64,000 nucleotides of DNA from Ashinkailepas kermadecensis (taxonomy: Eukaryota > Arthropoda > Thecostraca > Neolepadidae), in assembly GCA_034440615.1 (NCBI GenBank), contig JAOTOM010004736.1, positions 62,001 to 126,000 of the forward strand. The letters run 5' to 3'. Under the pieces are notes generated by a model. The model made no database searches. It was not told the DNA's origin and saw nothing but the letters and a program-made list of their open reading frames with translations. Position numbers and translations under genes: made by a program. Positions 44,792 to 56,834 of this stretch are shown one piece after another (positions within the stretch are counted from its first letter, which is position 1; each line of letters opens with the position of its first letter).

Positions 44792-44926
44792 TCTTGCCGA
44801 GGAGTGCCTGGAGAGGCGGCGCGGCCGTAGCCTGCGGCCTTTCGAAGCGTACTTCATCGGCGACTCCAGGGCGAGGGACCTCTACGAGCACGCGAGCTCG
44901 CTCCTGAACGCCGACGGGTGCGTGCG
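44792..44926 (+). CDS. CASD1: CASD1-like exon 2: GDS nucleophile block
   Basis: Encodes SLAEECLERRRGRSLRPFEA then YFIGDSRARDLYEHASSLLN. FIGDSR is block I of SGNH/PC-esterases; its serine is the acetyl-accepting nucleophile (CASD1 has FIGDSRIRQL). Acceptor CCCGACAG. Donor TGCG/GTGAGG chosen; an upstream GACGG/GTGCGT has the same phase (2) and would remove three residues. Confidence 0.8.
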
Positions 44927-44945
44927 GTGAGGAGCTCCGGAGCAC

Positions 44946-45200
44946 GGTGTTCCGGGTCCGGGTCCGCGTCCGGGTCCGGGTCCGATCATGTCCGATCATG
45001 TCCGATCATGTCCGATCATGTCCGGATCACCAGATACGATGGTTTCTACGTGCTGGTGCAGGGACAGCCTGAAGGGGGATACTGATACAGCCTGAAGGGG
45101 TTCACTGGTACAGCCTGACGGGGAGACAATGGTTCAGCCGGAAAGGGGACACTAGTACAGCCTCCTGAAGGGGACACTCGTACAGCCCGAAGGAGGGCAT
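44946..45200. repeat. Three adjacent short arrays after exon 2
   Basis: gggtcc hexamers (44953-44985), gatcatgtcc decamers (44984-45022) and a roughly 30-bp unit with acagcctgaagggg (45062-45190, five diverged copies). Confidence 0.85.
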
Positions 45201-45357
45201 GGTCATATAGAAATCAACACGGCGAATAACTAGGTTTCCTGGTGAAGGAAGCTAGATTTCCTGGTGATGCTAATATTTTGCAACGCGGAATGTCGGCTGT
45301 TGTCTGGTTTTGGCGCACGTTGCGGGAGATATCAACACGTTTTAGAGGAGGTGTAAG

Positions 45358-46014
45358 CACTGGCGGATCTCGCGCCTACCGGTTTGGGGGGGGGGGGGCA
45401 ACTTTCGGATTTTGACGTCAGCCCAACCCCTACCGACCGGTGGCGTACCTAGGAATTGCATCAGGGGAGGGGTCGAACGGATTTGGTGGGTGCCCATTCT
45501 CCCACTATTTTTGGTTAAGAGCACTGGATTTTGACCACTATTTGACAAAGAGGCCCATTTCTTTTAATAATAACTAATGACAACATAATTTCCTGTGTAG
45601 GGGCCCCAGCCTACCTCCACCGTTTCTAAGCTACCGGATTTGTGTTCTTGTTTACCATAACGTTCACGTTCACGTTCAACGTCTTGTACCACGTCAACGT
45701 TTGTGCACGTGTACACACTGGTGGATCCGATTTTATAAACTCTTGCTGCAAGCAGAACTTGAGCAGCATGGAACCCTCGATGTGTGTCAGAATCTATTAT
45801 GCTACTATATTGGCGTCCAAACAATTATAAAATATACCTTTAAAATTGGAGATTCTTTCATCCGGACGCTATTTTTAAACCTTGGCGAAAGTTACTGCAT
45901 TTTAATTTAGTTTACTTCTGTTGGATTGGGGGGGCGGCAAAAGACACTGTGCCCCCCCCTTTAAGCGCTTCGGGGGGCCATGGCCGGAATGGCCCCTCCC
46001 TGGATCCGCCAGTG
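45358..46014. mobile_element. hAT-like non-autonomous element, 657 bp, with perfect 8-bp target duplication
   Basis: Termini CACTGGCGGATC and GATCCGCCAGTG form a 12-bp inverted repeat. The octamer ggtgtaag flanks both ends (45350-45357 and 46015-46022). The interior has a G-run and matches, in inverted orientation, 15146-15770. No transposase. This copy defines the family best. Confidence 0.92.
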
Positions 46015-46135
46015 GGTGTAAGTGCTGCTGGTGTCCAATACATTGTAGCAGCTTCAGCTTTAACGTGATGAAGATCTACCGGAGCATTAGATGTTGCACA
46101 AGGCGGTCATATCTAAATAGATGGCTTATCCATGC

Positions 46136-46388
46136 CAGACAAGATCCATCCATCTATCCATTTATCCATCCATTCATGCATTCATTCGTCCATTCATTTA
46201 TCCATCCATTTATCCATCCATTCACTCATTCAGCCATCCAGTCATCTATTCATTCATATATGCATTCATCCATTCATCCATACATTCGTCCATCCATTCA
46301 TCCATCTATTCATCCATCCATTCAGCCATGTATTCATCCATCCATTCAGCCATCCATTCAGCCATCCATTCAGCCACCCATTCATCCA
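46136..46388. repeat. (ATCC/ATTC)n tetranucleotide tract
   Basis: Mixed atcc and attc repeats over 250 bases. A related tract lies on the opposite strand at 50126-50352, flanked by the shared atggcttatccatg / catggataagccat sequence, so the two are inverted copies of one element. Confidence 0.9.
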
Positions 46389-47048
46389 TTTCCCCCTGGG
46401 GGAGGGGGGATTACGCCCAAGCGGTTGGTGTCTGCTGGTATCTGCTGGTATCTGCTGGTGTCTGCTGGTGTCTGCTGGTGTCTGCTGGTGTCTGTTGGTG
46501 TCCAATGTATTGCAGCCGCTTCCGCCACAGCCGTCGTGGCCGGTATGCTTGCGGTGTTGACCAACGCAAACCGCGGCTGGGGAGTTCGTGCCGCCGGCCG
46601 GTTTTGGTGGGTTAGAGCCGCGGTTAGAAAAAGACCAGCTTATGCCAGTTTCGGTTTCCTGGTGCCCAAAACTGACCAAACTTGCCAAAATCTGGCCAAA
46701 TCTGGTCAAAACTGGCCAAAGCTCGCCAAACAGCAATACGTTTTGGCCACCTTCCTGAGGGAAGGCACATCTGTGTGGGGTATTTTTGGCCTTGGTGCAT
46801 GTGCTATGGTTTTCCGTCGGATAGACGGATCATGTTGCTTTTAGGTTAGGAAAAGGAGAGATCAGCACCAAAACCATGGAGACACATGCAGTGGTATAAT
46901 GCCATGGTTGTTGAAGCTACGAAATTCCATGCAATACCTAGGCTGGCAAAAAAATAATACCTAATAAATAAATAAAAATACCTAGGCTGGAAAAAAATGT
47001 TGGCTTAATCCATGCCAAGTTCCACGATTCGGCTTCGATCCCTACCCT
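46389..47048. other. CASD1-like intron 2, mixed repeats
   Basis: Decamer array tgtctgctgg (46428-46502) and a loose ctggccaaa repeat (46670-46730). No exon recognised. Confidence 0.5.
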
Positions 47049-47212
47049 TGATGCCACAAATACTAATCCAATACTGATTAAAAACACAAAAAATATAAGT
47101 TGGTAGACTCTCCAGACGAAAAGCTCCCTACCTTTCATGCCACAGATACTAATCCAATGCTGATTTAAAAAAAAATAATACATAAGTAGGTAGACTCTCC
47201 AGATGAAAAGTC
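47049..47212. repeat. Direct duplication of about 95-100 bp
   Basis: Two copies share aatactaatccaat / gatactaatccaat and gtagactctccaga. Confidence 0.85.
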
Positions 47213-47424
47213 ACACACGTAGTGGTCAGGGCATGCTCACACCTGTGCTGCCATATCTGTGCTGCCATATCTGTGAACCGTACAGACAAGGGGTGGTGCA
47301 CTTTTTCATCAATGAAAAACATTTCCAGCCACCCAGCCTGGTCCAATATGCACACATGCGAGAATGTTTGAGCCTACCACTACACCTTAAGGTGAGATGC
47401 ATAGTTAGCTGACGGAATAAAAGT

Positions 47425-47836
47425 CAAAGGGTTGTTGATCAGTGGAATAGGCTGTCTGCTGATGTTGTGGGAAGTTCCTCATTGAATGTATTTAAAAGTA
47501 GGGTGGACAAATTTTTAGACAGGAAAATCTTGTTTTTGAGTTTTAATTAGTGATGGGTGGGGTGAGATTATGCTAAGTAAGTGTGCACGGCACAGACCCC
47601 TTTTATGCAGGTATGGATGCAGTTTGAACATTATTGGTAAGGCATTCAATCCACATGTGTTAAGAGGAATCAAGGGAATAGGATTGGATAGCGAGGGTAG
47701 ATAGGCACTGATAGGTGTGTGGGATGTTGGTGGATGGTGGATGGTGGATGGACTTTTTACCAGCCTTATGGTATCTTCCATTTACAGACTTAACTTGATG
47801 AGCCCTTGTGGCTCTTATTAAGTCTAAACACTTCAT
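47425..47836 (+). mobile_element. LINE (non-LTR) 3' end with ORF2 C-terminus
   Basis: 47425-47550 reads QRVVDQWNRLSADVVGSSSL then NVFKSRVDKFLDR, a pattern (WN-x-L-x6-V-x4-LN-x-FK-x-R-x-D-x-F) common at the C-terminal end of CR1/Jockey-like ORF2 proteins, with a stop at 47548-47550. The 3' UTR that follows is shared with 26760-26960. Truncated at the 5' side. Confidence 0.75.
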
Positions 47837-47871
47837 GACTTTATAATACTCATACTACGTCGTCACACCAG

Positions 47872-47995
47872 AGATTTGGAGGAACGGAGGAACGAATGTC
47901 TGGAGAGATTCAACCGGACGTTCGAGCCGGGGGAGCGGCGGACCGGCAGAGACCACTGGTGCAGCTACAACGAGACGGGGCGACTCGTCAGCATG
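47872..47995 (+). CDS. CASD1: CASD1-like exon 3: variable luminal segment
   Basis: Encodes (R)[20 protein letters not shown] then [21 protein letters not shown]. Two N-glycosylation sequons. It lies where CASD1 is poorly conserved, so support comes from phase (2 in, 0 out), acceptor CACACCAG, donor GCATG/GTGAGA and the missing-segment position. Confidence 0.7.
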
Positions 47996-48028
47996 GTGAG
48001 AGAGGACTACAGAGCACGGGAGGGAAGC

Positions 48029-48690
<662 letters not shown>

Positions 48691-50125
48691 AAAGCCGAAC
48701 ACCATGCAACCCCATATACGTCGATAAATTCAAGAAAATAAGTAGGGAATGCGTCACTGGAAATGCTTTGATAGGCATAACAGTGTACATACCCCGTTCG
48801 TAGAAGATATGTTGGTACAAAATTTCCCGCCGCCCCCTGACTACGTCCCTGGGTCCGGGCCAGAACATGTGCTCGCAGTTTACCCAAGGGTGACACCCAA
48901 TTTCTCGTACACACTTCCATCACTTCTTATCACTCATCATATCACTCATTCTTATCACTCATCATCGTATTACTACATCACTATCACTTCTTTGTAGCTC
49001 CAAGACATGAGCGTTGCCAAAACAGACAACGATTCGTGTGCCGTTAAACTATGGCATTGTATGGGAGGACGATCGGCTAAATCCTTCTTCTTCTCCCGCC
49101 CGTAGCCAAAAACCTTTTTCGTATTCAAAATCCCCACTCTTCTCCCGCCCTGTATCCAAAATAATTCTTCTTCTCCCATACCGTATCCCAAATCCTTCTA
49201 TTTATCCCGCTCCGTATCTAAAATCCTTCTTCTCTCGCCCCGTATCCAAAATCCACGTCGACTCCAACGATTCTGGAGATTAAAATCGTTTACTGAATTC
49301 GAATTCAGGCCAAAGATCTCCTTGAATCTATGCTTCGGCGAAAAAGATGGTCCCACGTCAGTTGATGTCAATTGCCTTGCTTGACCTTGAGAACGTCACC
49401 CGGTGACACGCTATGGTTCACAAACGTCGCCAAGGAGCTCCCGTAGGGATCAACTCACTCCACCCAGTTGATAAAACTTGTGTTTTTGCCAGATCGAAGC
49501 GGGCTGAACGTTTTCTGGATCGAAGCGAAGCACGGATACCACATTCGAAGGCTCAGCCAGGATGTTATTTGACCGGCCGACCCCCAAAAATGTCATGTTG
49601 CCTATACTGCTTTCGGCCCGCGAAGCGCGCAAAAAAACTGGTTTTGCGGGGTGAAATTCTACCAATGTTATTAATAATCCTTAGTGTAGCCTGTAAATGT
49701 ATTTGTATGCGTAATGATGTATATGGCTGCGCATCTTACAAAACGGTGCTAAAACGTTGTATAACGGGATACTGCGACTATGCGGTATAAAGCGCCTTCT
49801 CGACACCCTGAAAACCCCTGGTACGGTATGAAAACATCCAGCAATCGAAGTGTACTTCTCACGACACATCAACTGCAGCAAAACGGGAGCAAAAACACAG
49901 TGCCATTATTTTGCATTGCACCAACTCAGAATCCGGACGACCCCAGAGAGTCCCAGACATCCGTGCCCCGACTTGACCTGATCAATTTCTGCCCGACTGA
50001 CCTCCACAGCCCCACCTCCATAGCTTCACGCCCCACCAGCCATACCATTATGGGTGTTCCGCCAGGACAAGCCGTTGACTAGCGGTCGAAAGCAAACCGC
50101 TTGGGCTCAACACTCACCCTCCATG
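48691..50125. other. CASD1-like intron 3; nothing but small repeats
   Basis: 49075-49255 holds about six diverged copies of a unit with ttctcccgccccgtatccaa. No exon recognised. Confidence 0.5.
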
Positions 50126-50352
50126 TGGCAATGGTGAATGGATGGATGAATGGATGGATGAATGAATGGATGAATGTATGAATGTATGATTGTATGAATG
50201 GATGGATGGATGAATGGATGGATGAATGGATGGATGGATGGATGGATGGATGGATGAATGGATGGATGAATGGATGGATGGATGGACGGATGGATGAATG
50301 GATGAATGGATTGATGAATGAATTAATGGATAAAGGAATGGATTGATGGGTG
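50126..50352. repeat. (GGAT/GAAT)n tetranucleotide tract
   Basis: Inverted relative of 46136-46388, including the flanking catggataagccat. Confidence 0.9.
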
Positions 50353-50650
50353 GATCTCATCTGCCATGGATAAGCCATGTCTTTCGATATGAACACATTG
50401 TGCACCACCTTGGGCTTCGATAGATTTTGATCTCGTTGAAGCTGATTCAATGCTTATAACTGACTGCATACGACGTTTGAGTTAGAGCGAACATGAGCAT
50501 GCATGCACGAACTCGAACCCTGAAATAAATGGAATCATCTTAACCTAAACGAACAATTACTATCTTTGATGTTCCTGGTGCGGTGCAGGTTTTTGTTAGA
50601 AAATGCACATAACCACAAAATTCAACTTCTTACCTGGTATGTACAACTGA

Positions 50651-50856
50651 CAGAGGCCTAGCCAGGGGCGGATCCGGTACCCCCCACCCCCACCCCCCAT
50701 TAGGAACCGAAATTGCCTTTGGTTAAATGGGAACTTTGGGATCTCCACCACAGACAAACTAAAACATTCGGCGCGCTCTGTGCGCCGAAAACTTTCTCTG
50801 CTTCGTTCTATTCTTTTGGTCGGGTTCCCCTTGGGAAAACCCTGGCCGCGCCACTG
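50651..50856. mobile_element. hAT-like MITE, 206 bp, with 8-bp target duplication
   Basis: Left end CAGAGGCCTAGCCAGGGG, right end CCCTGGCCGCGCCACTG. Flanking octamers acaactga and accactga match 7 of 8. The interior has the gcgcgctctgtgcgccgaaa core shared with 9.9 and 42.1 kb. Confidence 0.8.
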
Positions 50857-51651
50857 ACCACTGACGTCACTAGCAAGTGATATCAAACGTCGTCTCTGCC
50901 CAAATATCAGCCCAAAACATCGTTCCATTCTATATTAGCCAAATAGGCATCCGAACTTCAAACCAGCCCAGTCGCCGAATATTCGCCGCGCAAATGATAA
51001 CCAATCACGTGAAACGTCTACGTGCTCCGCGCGCATCGACCAGCCATCAAGTGAGACAGTGACGTCATAAGACAACAACGTCATAGGCTGTTGATCCGTC
51101 CGCAGCAGTGATAAATTATTCGTGAAATAGGAGTAGAATGTATCACCTTCTGTACACTTAATACACATCATTCCACAAAAATATCGACACCAGACTTCCG
51201 GATGTGTGTTTATAGAGTTGCCATGCCTCGTTTCAAAAAGTTATTTTTCGTGTACGAGCATTATGTTTATATTCCCCAATACAGATCGTAATACACAATC
51301 ATCTCATAACACAATGCCCTGAGCTACGAGATGCATATTTGCTACGTTGTTGCGCAACAGGCGTGTAGTGTGCTCTGTTATGCTATATAATGTGTTGATA
51401 GTAAGGCATTTGTTATCATTATCATTAATAAATGTGTTCGTATGATAGATGTCTCCCAAAATAAACGAAAAATATCCACATCTGAGTATGGTATTGGCTG
51501 AAAATTGGGCTTGAAGGAATGATATTTTAAACGGCATGCTTCCGTAGGAAACTTAGATACCCTACTAACTGTACTAGATTCGACATATCACACCTAACGA
51601 AAAACAAATATTTAACACGACGTTATGACATCACCATGACGTCATCCGCAG
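50857..51651. other. CASD1-like intron 3, end
   Basis: Unique sequence with three TGACGTCA octamers (50862-50869, 51060-51067, 51637-51644), the last only 7 bases before the exon 4 acceptor AG. Confidence 0.45.
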
Positions 51652-51805
51652 ACGTACCTTTGGCGGCAATATCTGGACGACGACTACCTGTCGAGCATAC
51701 GTCAGCTGCAGCGGCAGTGTCAGCTGACTAAGTGTCCAGACCTCGTGCTGGTGAACGGCGGAATGCACGTGATCTGGAAGTACTTCGGGAACTCCACCGT
51801 CTTAG
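51652..51805 (+). CDS. CASD1: CASD1-like exon 4: NGG block
   Basis: Encodes TYLWRQYLDDDYLSSIRQLQ then RQCQLTKCPDLVLVNGGMHV and IWKYFGNSTVL. PDLVLVNGGMHVIW aligns with CASD1 PHV(I/V)VAGAATWSI, the oxyanion-side strand of the SGNH fold. Acceptor ATCCGCAG, donor CTTAG/GTGGGT, phases 0 and 1. Confidence 0.85.
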
Positions 51806-51868
51806 GTGGGTTGGGGTGCTTCACCCTGGTCCACCGTCTTAAATGGGTTGGGGTACTTCAACCTGGCC
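51794..51868. repeat. 37-bp duplication spanning the exon 4 donor
   Basis: Exon end plus intron start (ccaccgtcttaggtgggttg, then gggtgcttcaccctggt) is repeated once in tandem. In the second copy the donor reads cttaaatggg and is destroyed. Confidence 0.9.
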
Positions 51869-53479
51869 TACTACCGTGATGGCTCAAACTAAATATCATT
51901 GGGTTTAATGCAAGTAATTCCTCGTACTGGCTATCAACTCAGAACGTGGCCTTCGTTGGATGCTCGGCAATAGAGGTCATCAGGTAGAGACGTCCTGTTC
52001 CGAGCTGTTGCGACTAACAAAAGCCGTGACATTTGGCCTTCCAGGAGGCGGAGTCCCGCATCAGCTGATTCAAGTGATTCAAAAGCTGGAAAGTTCTTTT
52101 TCTCAACATCAGACATTTTTTTCCGATTTTTGTTTGCTGAGGCGTGGGGCGGCCAGCGGGGAAATTGGTTCGAGGCCTCGAAGTTTTTGAGACATTTGAC
52201 AGCAAATATAACATTCAAATTTCCACCTTCATTTTGTTATTGTCATATTTATTTATAAAGTTTTTCGTTGCCGAGAAACCACGAACTACACTTGAGTGGT
52301 GTTGAAATTGCTGAGTGGTGCGGAATTCCTTTGCCGGTTATATCGGTTGCATCGTCGACCATTTTGAAAAGAAGCTTCATCTACATGCATGAATATGGAT
52401 GCTAATTTAACAACTGTCGGGGAGATAACGTTTTGGACGGGGACTATACGTACATACCATATTCAGACAGGGCGGTCGGATTTTTTTCGTCAGCAGACGA
52501 TGACTCGTATGTCATCATATGTTGTGTCACATATGAATTTAGACATAATAAATGGCGACATTTCTAGACTGGATGAATTCCTTCGATGCTAATTTTCAAA
52601 TGGTTGCATTTCCAATCCTTGTCTTGTCCCTCCGACGATCTACCACTGCGTAACAGTTATACTTAATAAATCGTTTGATGTTGAGTAATAGGGTTTTCGA
52701 GGTTTTGAAGTATTTGAATCAGCTGCTGTTCCAGGCCTCACAATTTAACAGGGGCAGAGATTTTGATGGTCTTTGCTTTCGGCCTATTCTTAATTGCCCG
52801 GATGGCTCTACCCCGGACGGGTAGGGTATCGTCGAGATACACAACAACACAAATCTAAACTACGATGCTCACACTTGCAGATCTGAAGTTATAGCTGTAA
52901 TACAGCTCTTTAGAGCACGAATCTTCTTGGTAAGCTTCGCACTAGCTAATCCACCTTACAACACCAGCATCTCCTTTGCCACCACCAGGGGCGAGGGATT
53001 AGGGGGCTGGGGGCACGGGGTGGTGGGTGAGATGGCCCCGTGCCAAAACGATGGAATTCTGAATCCACCGTTGCCGTGCATCACCAGATTGGAAATTGCG
53101 ACACCGGACTGGAAGGCGATCGACAATGGAATCAGAGAGGGGGCGGGGGAAGCGATGGGAAAATGAACTCGAAAATGGATATATGACGGGACCCATGGAG
53201 GGGATTGGGGAAGGGGACCGGGAACCGCAAGGCGATTCCTATGAGCGAATCCATAGGAATCGCTCACCCCTAGCGTCGCCTTCTTCGGTGACGAAGAAAG
53301 TCCTCCTGCGTCGGACTACACTTTCCGGAAAGTTGGAAGTTTCCGGAAAGTTCCGGAAGCCCTCGTCTCCCCTTGTGCAGCATGACACGGGACTCATTTT
53401 ATCGGTGAGCTGTTGTCTTTGAAGCAGTCGCCACGTGACTATTTCCGGGCACGATGGCACAAGTTGGCCAGGTGGTACG
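51869..53479. other. CASD1-like intron 4; no gene recognised
   Basis: A minus-strand open frame at 51934-52218 has no domain. CpG-rich patches near 53130-53300 lack exon support. Confidence 0.4.
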
Positions 53480-53890
53480 GAACTTCCTCGAGCTCACTTG
53501 TCTATCTGAGTTATCTTATCTATCTGTGTCACTTGTCTATCTGAGTTATCTTGTCTATCCGAGTTGTCTTGTCTATCTGACGAATCACTTGTCTATCCGA
53601 GTTATCTTATCTGAGTTATCTTCTCTATCTGAGTGATCTGTTTTCTGGGTCACTTGTCTATCTGATTTATCGTGTCCACTTGAGCTATCTTGTCTATCTG
53701 ACTTGCCTTGTCTACCTGAGATATCTTGTCAATCTGAGTTATCTTCCCTATCTGAGTTATCTTGTCTATCTGAGTTATCTTGTCTTTCTGAGTTATCTTG
53801 TCTATCTGAGCTATCTTGTCTGTCTGAGGTATATTGTCTATCTGACTTACCCTGTCTATCTGAGCTATCTTGTCTGTCCGAGTCACTTGT
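53480..53890. repeat. 18-bp minisatellite, about 22 copies
   Basis: Unit gagttatcttgtctatct with variants. Confidence 0.93.
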
Positions 53891-54044
53891 CTTCTGACTT
53901 TAGGACCTACGGAGAGCTGTGTTAACTAGCCGAGAAATGTGCGGCCTTTGCTGCAGCCTGTCGGCGTCACTGCTTCCGGCTGCTGTCGGCGTCCTCTAGG
54001 TGGGCGCATTTCTGCCTCAGCACCCTACGACAGTTTTCCCACAT

Positions 54045-54375
54045 TCTCGTGTGTTGTGTTGGGTTGTGTTGGGTTGTGCTGTGTTGTGTGTTGTGTTGTG
54101 CGTTGTGTTGTGCGTTGTGCGTTGTGTTGTGTTGTGTTGTGTTTTGTTGTATGTTGTGTTTTGTTGCGTGTTGTGGTGTGTTGTGTCGTGTTGTGTTGTG
54201 TTGTGTTGTGTTGTGTCGCTTTGTGTTGTGTTGTGTTGTGTTGTGTTGTGTTGTGTTGTGTTGTGTTGTGTTGTGTTGTGTTGTGTTGTAGTGTGTTGTG
54301 TTGTGTTGTGTTGTGTTGTGTTGTGTTGTGTTGTGTTGTGTTGTGTTGTGTTGTGTTGTGTTGTGTTGTGTTGTG
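54045..54375. repeat. (TGTTG)n pentanucleotide tract, about 65 copies
   Basis: Starts irregular and becomes perfect from about 54225. Confidence 0.97.
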
Positions 54376-54732
54376 CATTTGCGTCAACATGGCGGAAGAA
54401 GGGGGACGCATCCCCTCAAGCTTTGTGAAGTTTAACATTGCAGCTATGGTGTTGTTTTGGAGAAATCGAGCAAAGCCACTTTAGCCCCCCCCCCCTACCC
54501 AAAGCCAGTGGCCAGGCCCATGTTACTGATCTTACATGTGCCAGTTTCATTGCTCTCATTCTACTTTCCCTGGAGATAGGCACCCATGATCATGTTAGAC
54601 ACTCATTGCACGACACGTAGTTATTTTCAATGAGTGGAGAGGGGTGTTATATATGTATTCCTATATGTGACACTACGAATACCTTCCACAGGTGTTCATC
54701 AGTCGATTTGAGGTGTTGTTCGGCCCTCATTG

Positions 54733-54880
54733 GACATCCAAGTGTTTTATTTCCTCGGCTATTCGGTTCCTTTCTACTTCCTTGGGTATTTAGCCTTTTA
54801 CTTCGTTTGGTATTCAGCTTTCCGCTTCGTCCGGTATTCAGCCGTTTCTTCCCCCAGGTATCCAGCTTTTCGGTCGTCAG
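54733..54880. repeat. 24-bp array running into CASD1-like exon 5
   Basis: GGTAT(T/C)CAGC-type words recur exactly 24 bases apart (54785, 54809, 54833, 54857) with poorer copies upstream. The last copy is the exon itself: CAG/GTATCCAGCTTTTCGG. The pyrimidine-rich unit also supplies the 3' splice-site tract. Confidence 0.85.
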
Positions 54881-54931
54881 CTGAAGAAACTGGCGCCTCT
54901 GCTGCAACAGGTGGCGGAACTCGGTGTCACG
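54858..54931 (+). CDS. CASD1: CASD1-like exon 5: helix after NGG block
   Basis: Encodes (G)IQLFGRQLKKLAPLLQQVA then ELGVT, matching the CASD1 helix with SIAPLLEKLA. Acceptor CCCCCAG, donor CACG/GTATGA, phases 1 and 0. Confidence 0.85.
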
Positions 54932-54951
54932 GTATGAGATGTGCAGCTAGC

Positions 54952-55194
54952 CAGAGGCGGATCCAGGGGGGGGGGAAAGGTCCATGTCTCCCCCCCCCCC
55001 TCCCCACGAGAGACCGATTTTTGGCCGATACTATGCGCTAAAGTTGCATTTGCTCGAAATCTAAGAACATTTAAGTAGATGAATATCGTCTTAAGCTGAC
55101 CTGACAAATGTTGGTTATTCAAATCTGATGAGTTTTTAGAAATTGGAGTTTTCGATTGCCTCTCCCCAAAGCCAGGCTTCTGGACCCGCCTCTG
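54952..55194. mobile_element. hAT-like MITE, 243 bp, with 8-bp target duplication
   Basis: Inverted ends CAGAGGCGGATCCAG and CTGGACCCGCCTCTG. Flanking octamers cagctagc (54944-54951) and caactagc (55195-55202) match 7 of 8. It sits between exon 5 and a diverged copy of the exon 5 end (55201-55246, ggtggaact-type words). Confidence 0.88.
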
Positions 55195-55202
55195 CAACTA
55201 GC

Positions 55203-56225
55203 ACCTCTACTACAGCAGATGGTGGAACTAAGCATACACGGATTTGAAAGTCATTCCGAATGAAGGTCAAATCATGTAAGATCAGGTCAAGTCACTTCAG
55301 GCCAGTGGTTGACCATTCCATGTCATATCGCACGACTTAGGCGCCAATGAAACCGAATTCGGATATGACTTCACGAGGAACAGCAACAGTCTATATAATA
55401 TGCATGGTATATAATATACATCAACCTTGACCGGATCTTATGTCGTTGACCTTTGACTGGTATTTTAGCACAGCAAGCTTCTTACCTGCTCTTTAACATT
55501 ATTGCATGAAAATTACCCACAATTTCAAATTCTCCCACTAAGTAGGTACGGTAAAAAAGCGCGAAATTTTCCTGTACTCAGGTCAGTGAGCTTGACCTTA
55601 ATTGAAACTTCAGAATAGCAGGTTTTCGTCTTCGTGAAAGAACAGCATGAAGTTTGGCGCTTTTTAGCCTCACCAGAGTTTAATGCGTGTGAGATGCTCA
55701 GAGTCAGGGATGTTGTTTTATATACTTTTGAGGAGGGGCACATGCCCCTTCAATATTGGCTTTGTCCCCTCAATACTTTCAACTATTAACATGGGACCCC
55801 ATGGGCAGTACCCCTCAATGCATTTGGGCTCGTCCTTGTCTTCATGCCTCCGCAATAATTTTCGAAAGTCAACGCCCGTGCTCAGAATTGCCACTTTGCA
55901 CACGCTAAGTGGGCGCTGGCCCACTCAATTATTGATTTGGCCCCATCAATCATCGATTCCCCCGCCGCAATCGGACTGAAGCTTAACAATTGAGCCTATG
56001 GGCGTACACTACATGCAAATGTTTTTGGCGGTGCCTTTTGCCATCAAAAGGCCATTTACCCCCTCCCCCCCCCTCCCCAACCAACTTCATAAAGTGTCAC
56101 CCATGGTGGTGCTTTTGAAAATGTCCCGTTGAGCATGGTCAGAATCCACAATTTTCTTGCTAATCTGGTATATTTTGTCTTCAGTGCGGAGCTCGGAACT
56201 CCCCCTCGTTTGAGCCACTGCTACA
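55203..56225. other. CASD1-like intron 5; no gene recognised
   Basis: Starts with the decayed copy of the exon 5 end. The rest is unique, with gggg/cccc short runs near 55735-55830 and 56058. Confidence 0.45.
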
Positions 56226-56750
56226 TCTACTGACTCCCACTATACGACGTGTCTTGGTGTGCGCTGCTGTACGGTCCACGCTTGGAGCACCGTTGAAATC
56301 GTAGTTCGATGTTTGTTCACCAGGTGACGTGGCTGCTGTACGGCCTACACGTAGAGCAGCGTGGAAATAGTAGTTCGATGTTTGTGCAACAGGTGGCGTG
56401 GCTGCAGTAGTTCTATGTTTGTGCAACAGGTGGTGTGTTTGCTGAATGAACCGATGATGGAAGTCGCTACTGTACGACCTACACGTGGAACAGTGTGCAA
56501 ATAGTAGTTATACATTTGTATAACAGGTGGTGTGGCTGCTGAATCAACCACTGATGGAGGACGCAAATAGTCGTTCCAGGGTTGTCCAACAGGTGGTGTG
56601 GTTGCTGTACGGCCCACACGTGGAGCAGCGTGGAAATAGTAGTTCGATGTTTGTCCAACAGGTGGTGTGGCTGCTAAATAAGCCACTGGTGGAGGACGCA
56701 AATAGCAGTTCTAAATCTGTCCAACAGGTGGTGTGGCTGCTGAGTGAACC
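56226..56750. repeat. Roughly 65-bp array of exon 6 acceptor copies
   Basis: Six to seven units, each with a splice acceptor and exon start, (c)aacag/gtggtgtggctgctg, followed by one of two alternating bodies (accactgatggaggacgc or acggcccacacgtggagcag). Only the last unit continues into the real exon 6. The others are decoy 3' splice sites with in-frame or nearly in-frame exon-like sequence ending at TAG. Confidence 0.9.
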
Positions 56751-56834
56751 GATAATGGAAGACGCCGGGGGCGGTTTCGCCCGGATGCATACCGAAGTGC
56801 TCTGGCTGCTGAACCAGGTTGCCGTGACCATACT
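56728..56834 (+). CDS. CASD1: CASD1-like exon 6
   Basis: Encodes VVWLLSEPIMEDAGGGFARM then HTEVLWLLNQVAVTIL. VVWLLSEPIMED matches CASD1 VYWVLQDPVYED, and LNQVAVTIL matches YNEAAVSIL. Acceptor TCCAACAG, donor ATACT/GTGAGT, phases 0 and 2. Confidence 0.85.

Noticed and set aside
45921..46844. 307-codon plus-strand frame rich in IHPSIHPS
   Set aside because: Mostly translation of the ATCC/ATTC tract and a decamer array, starting inside the hAT-like element.
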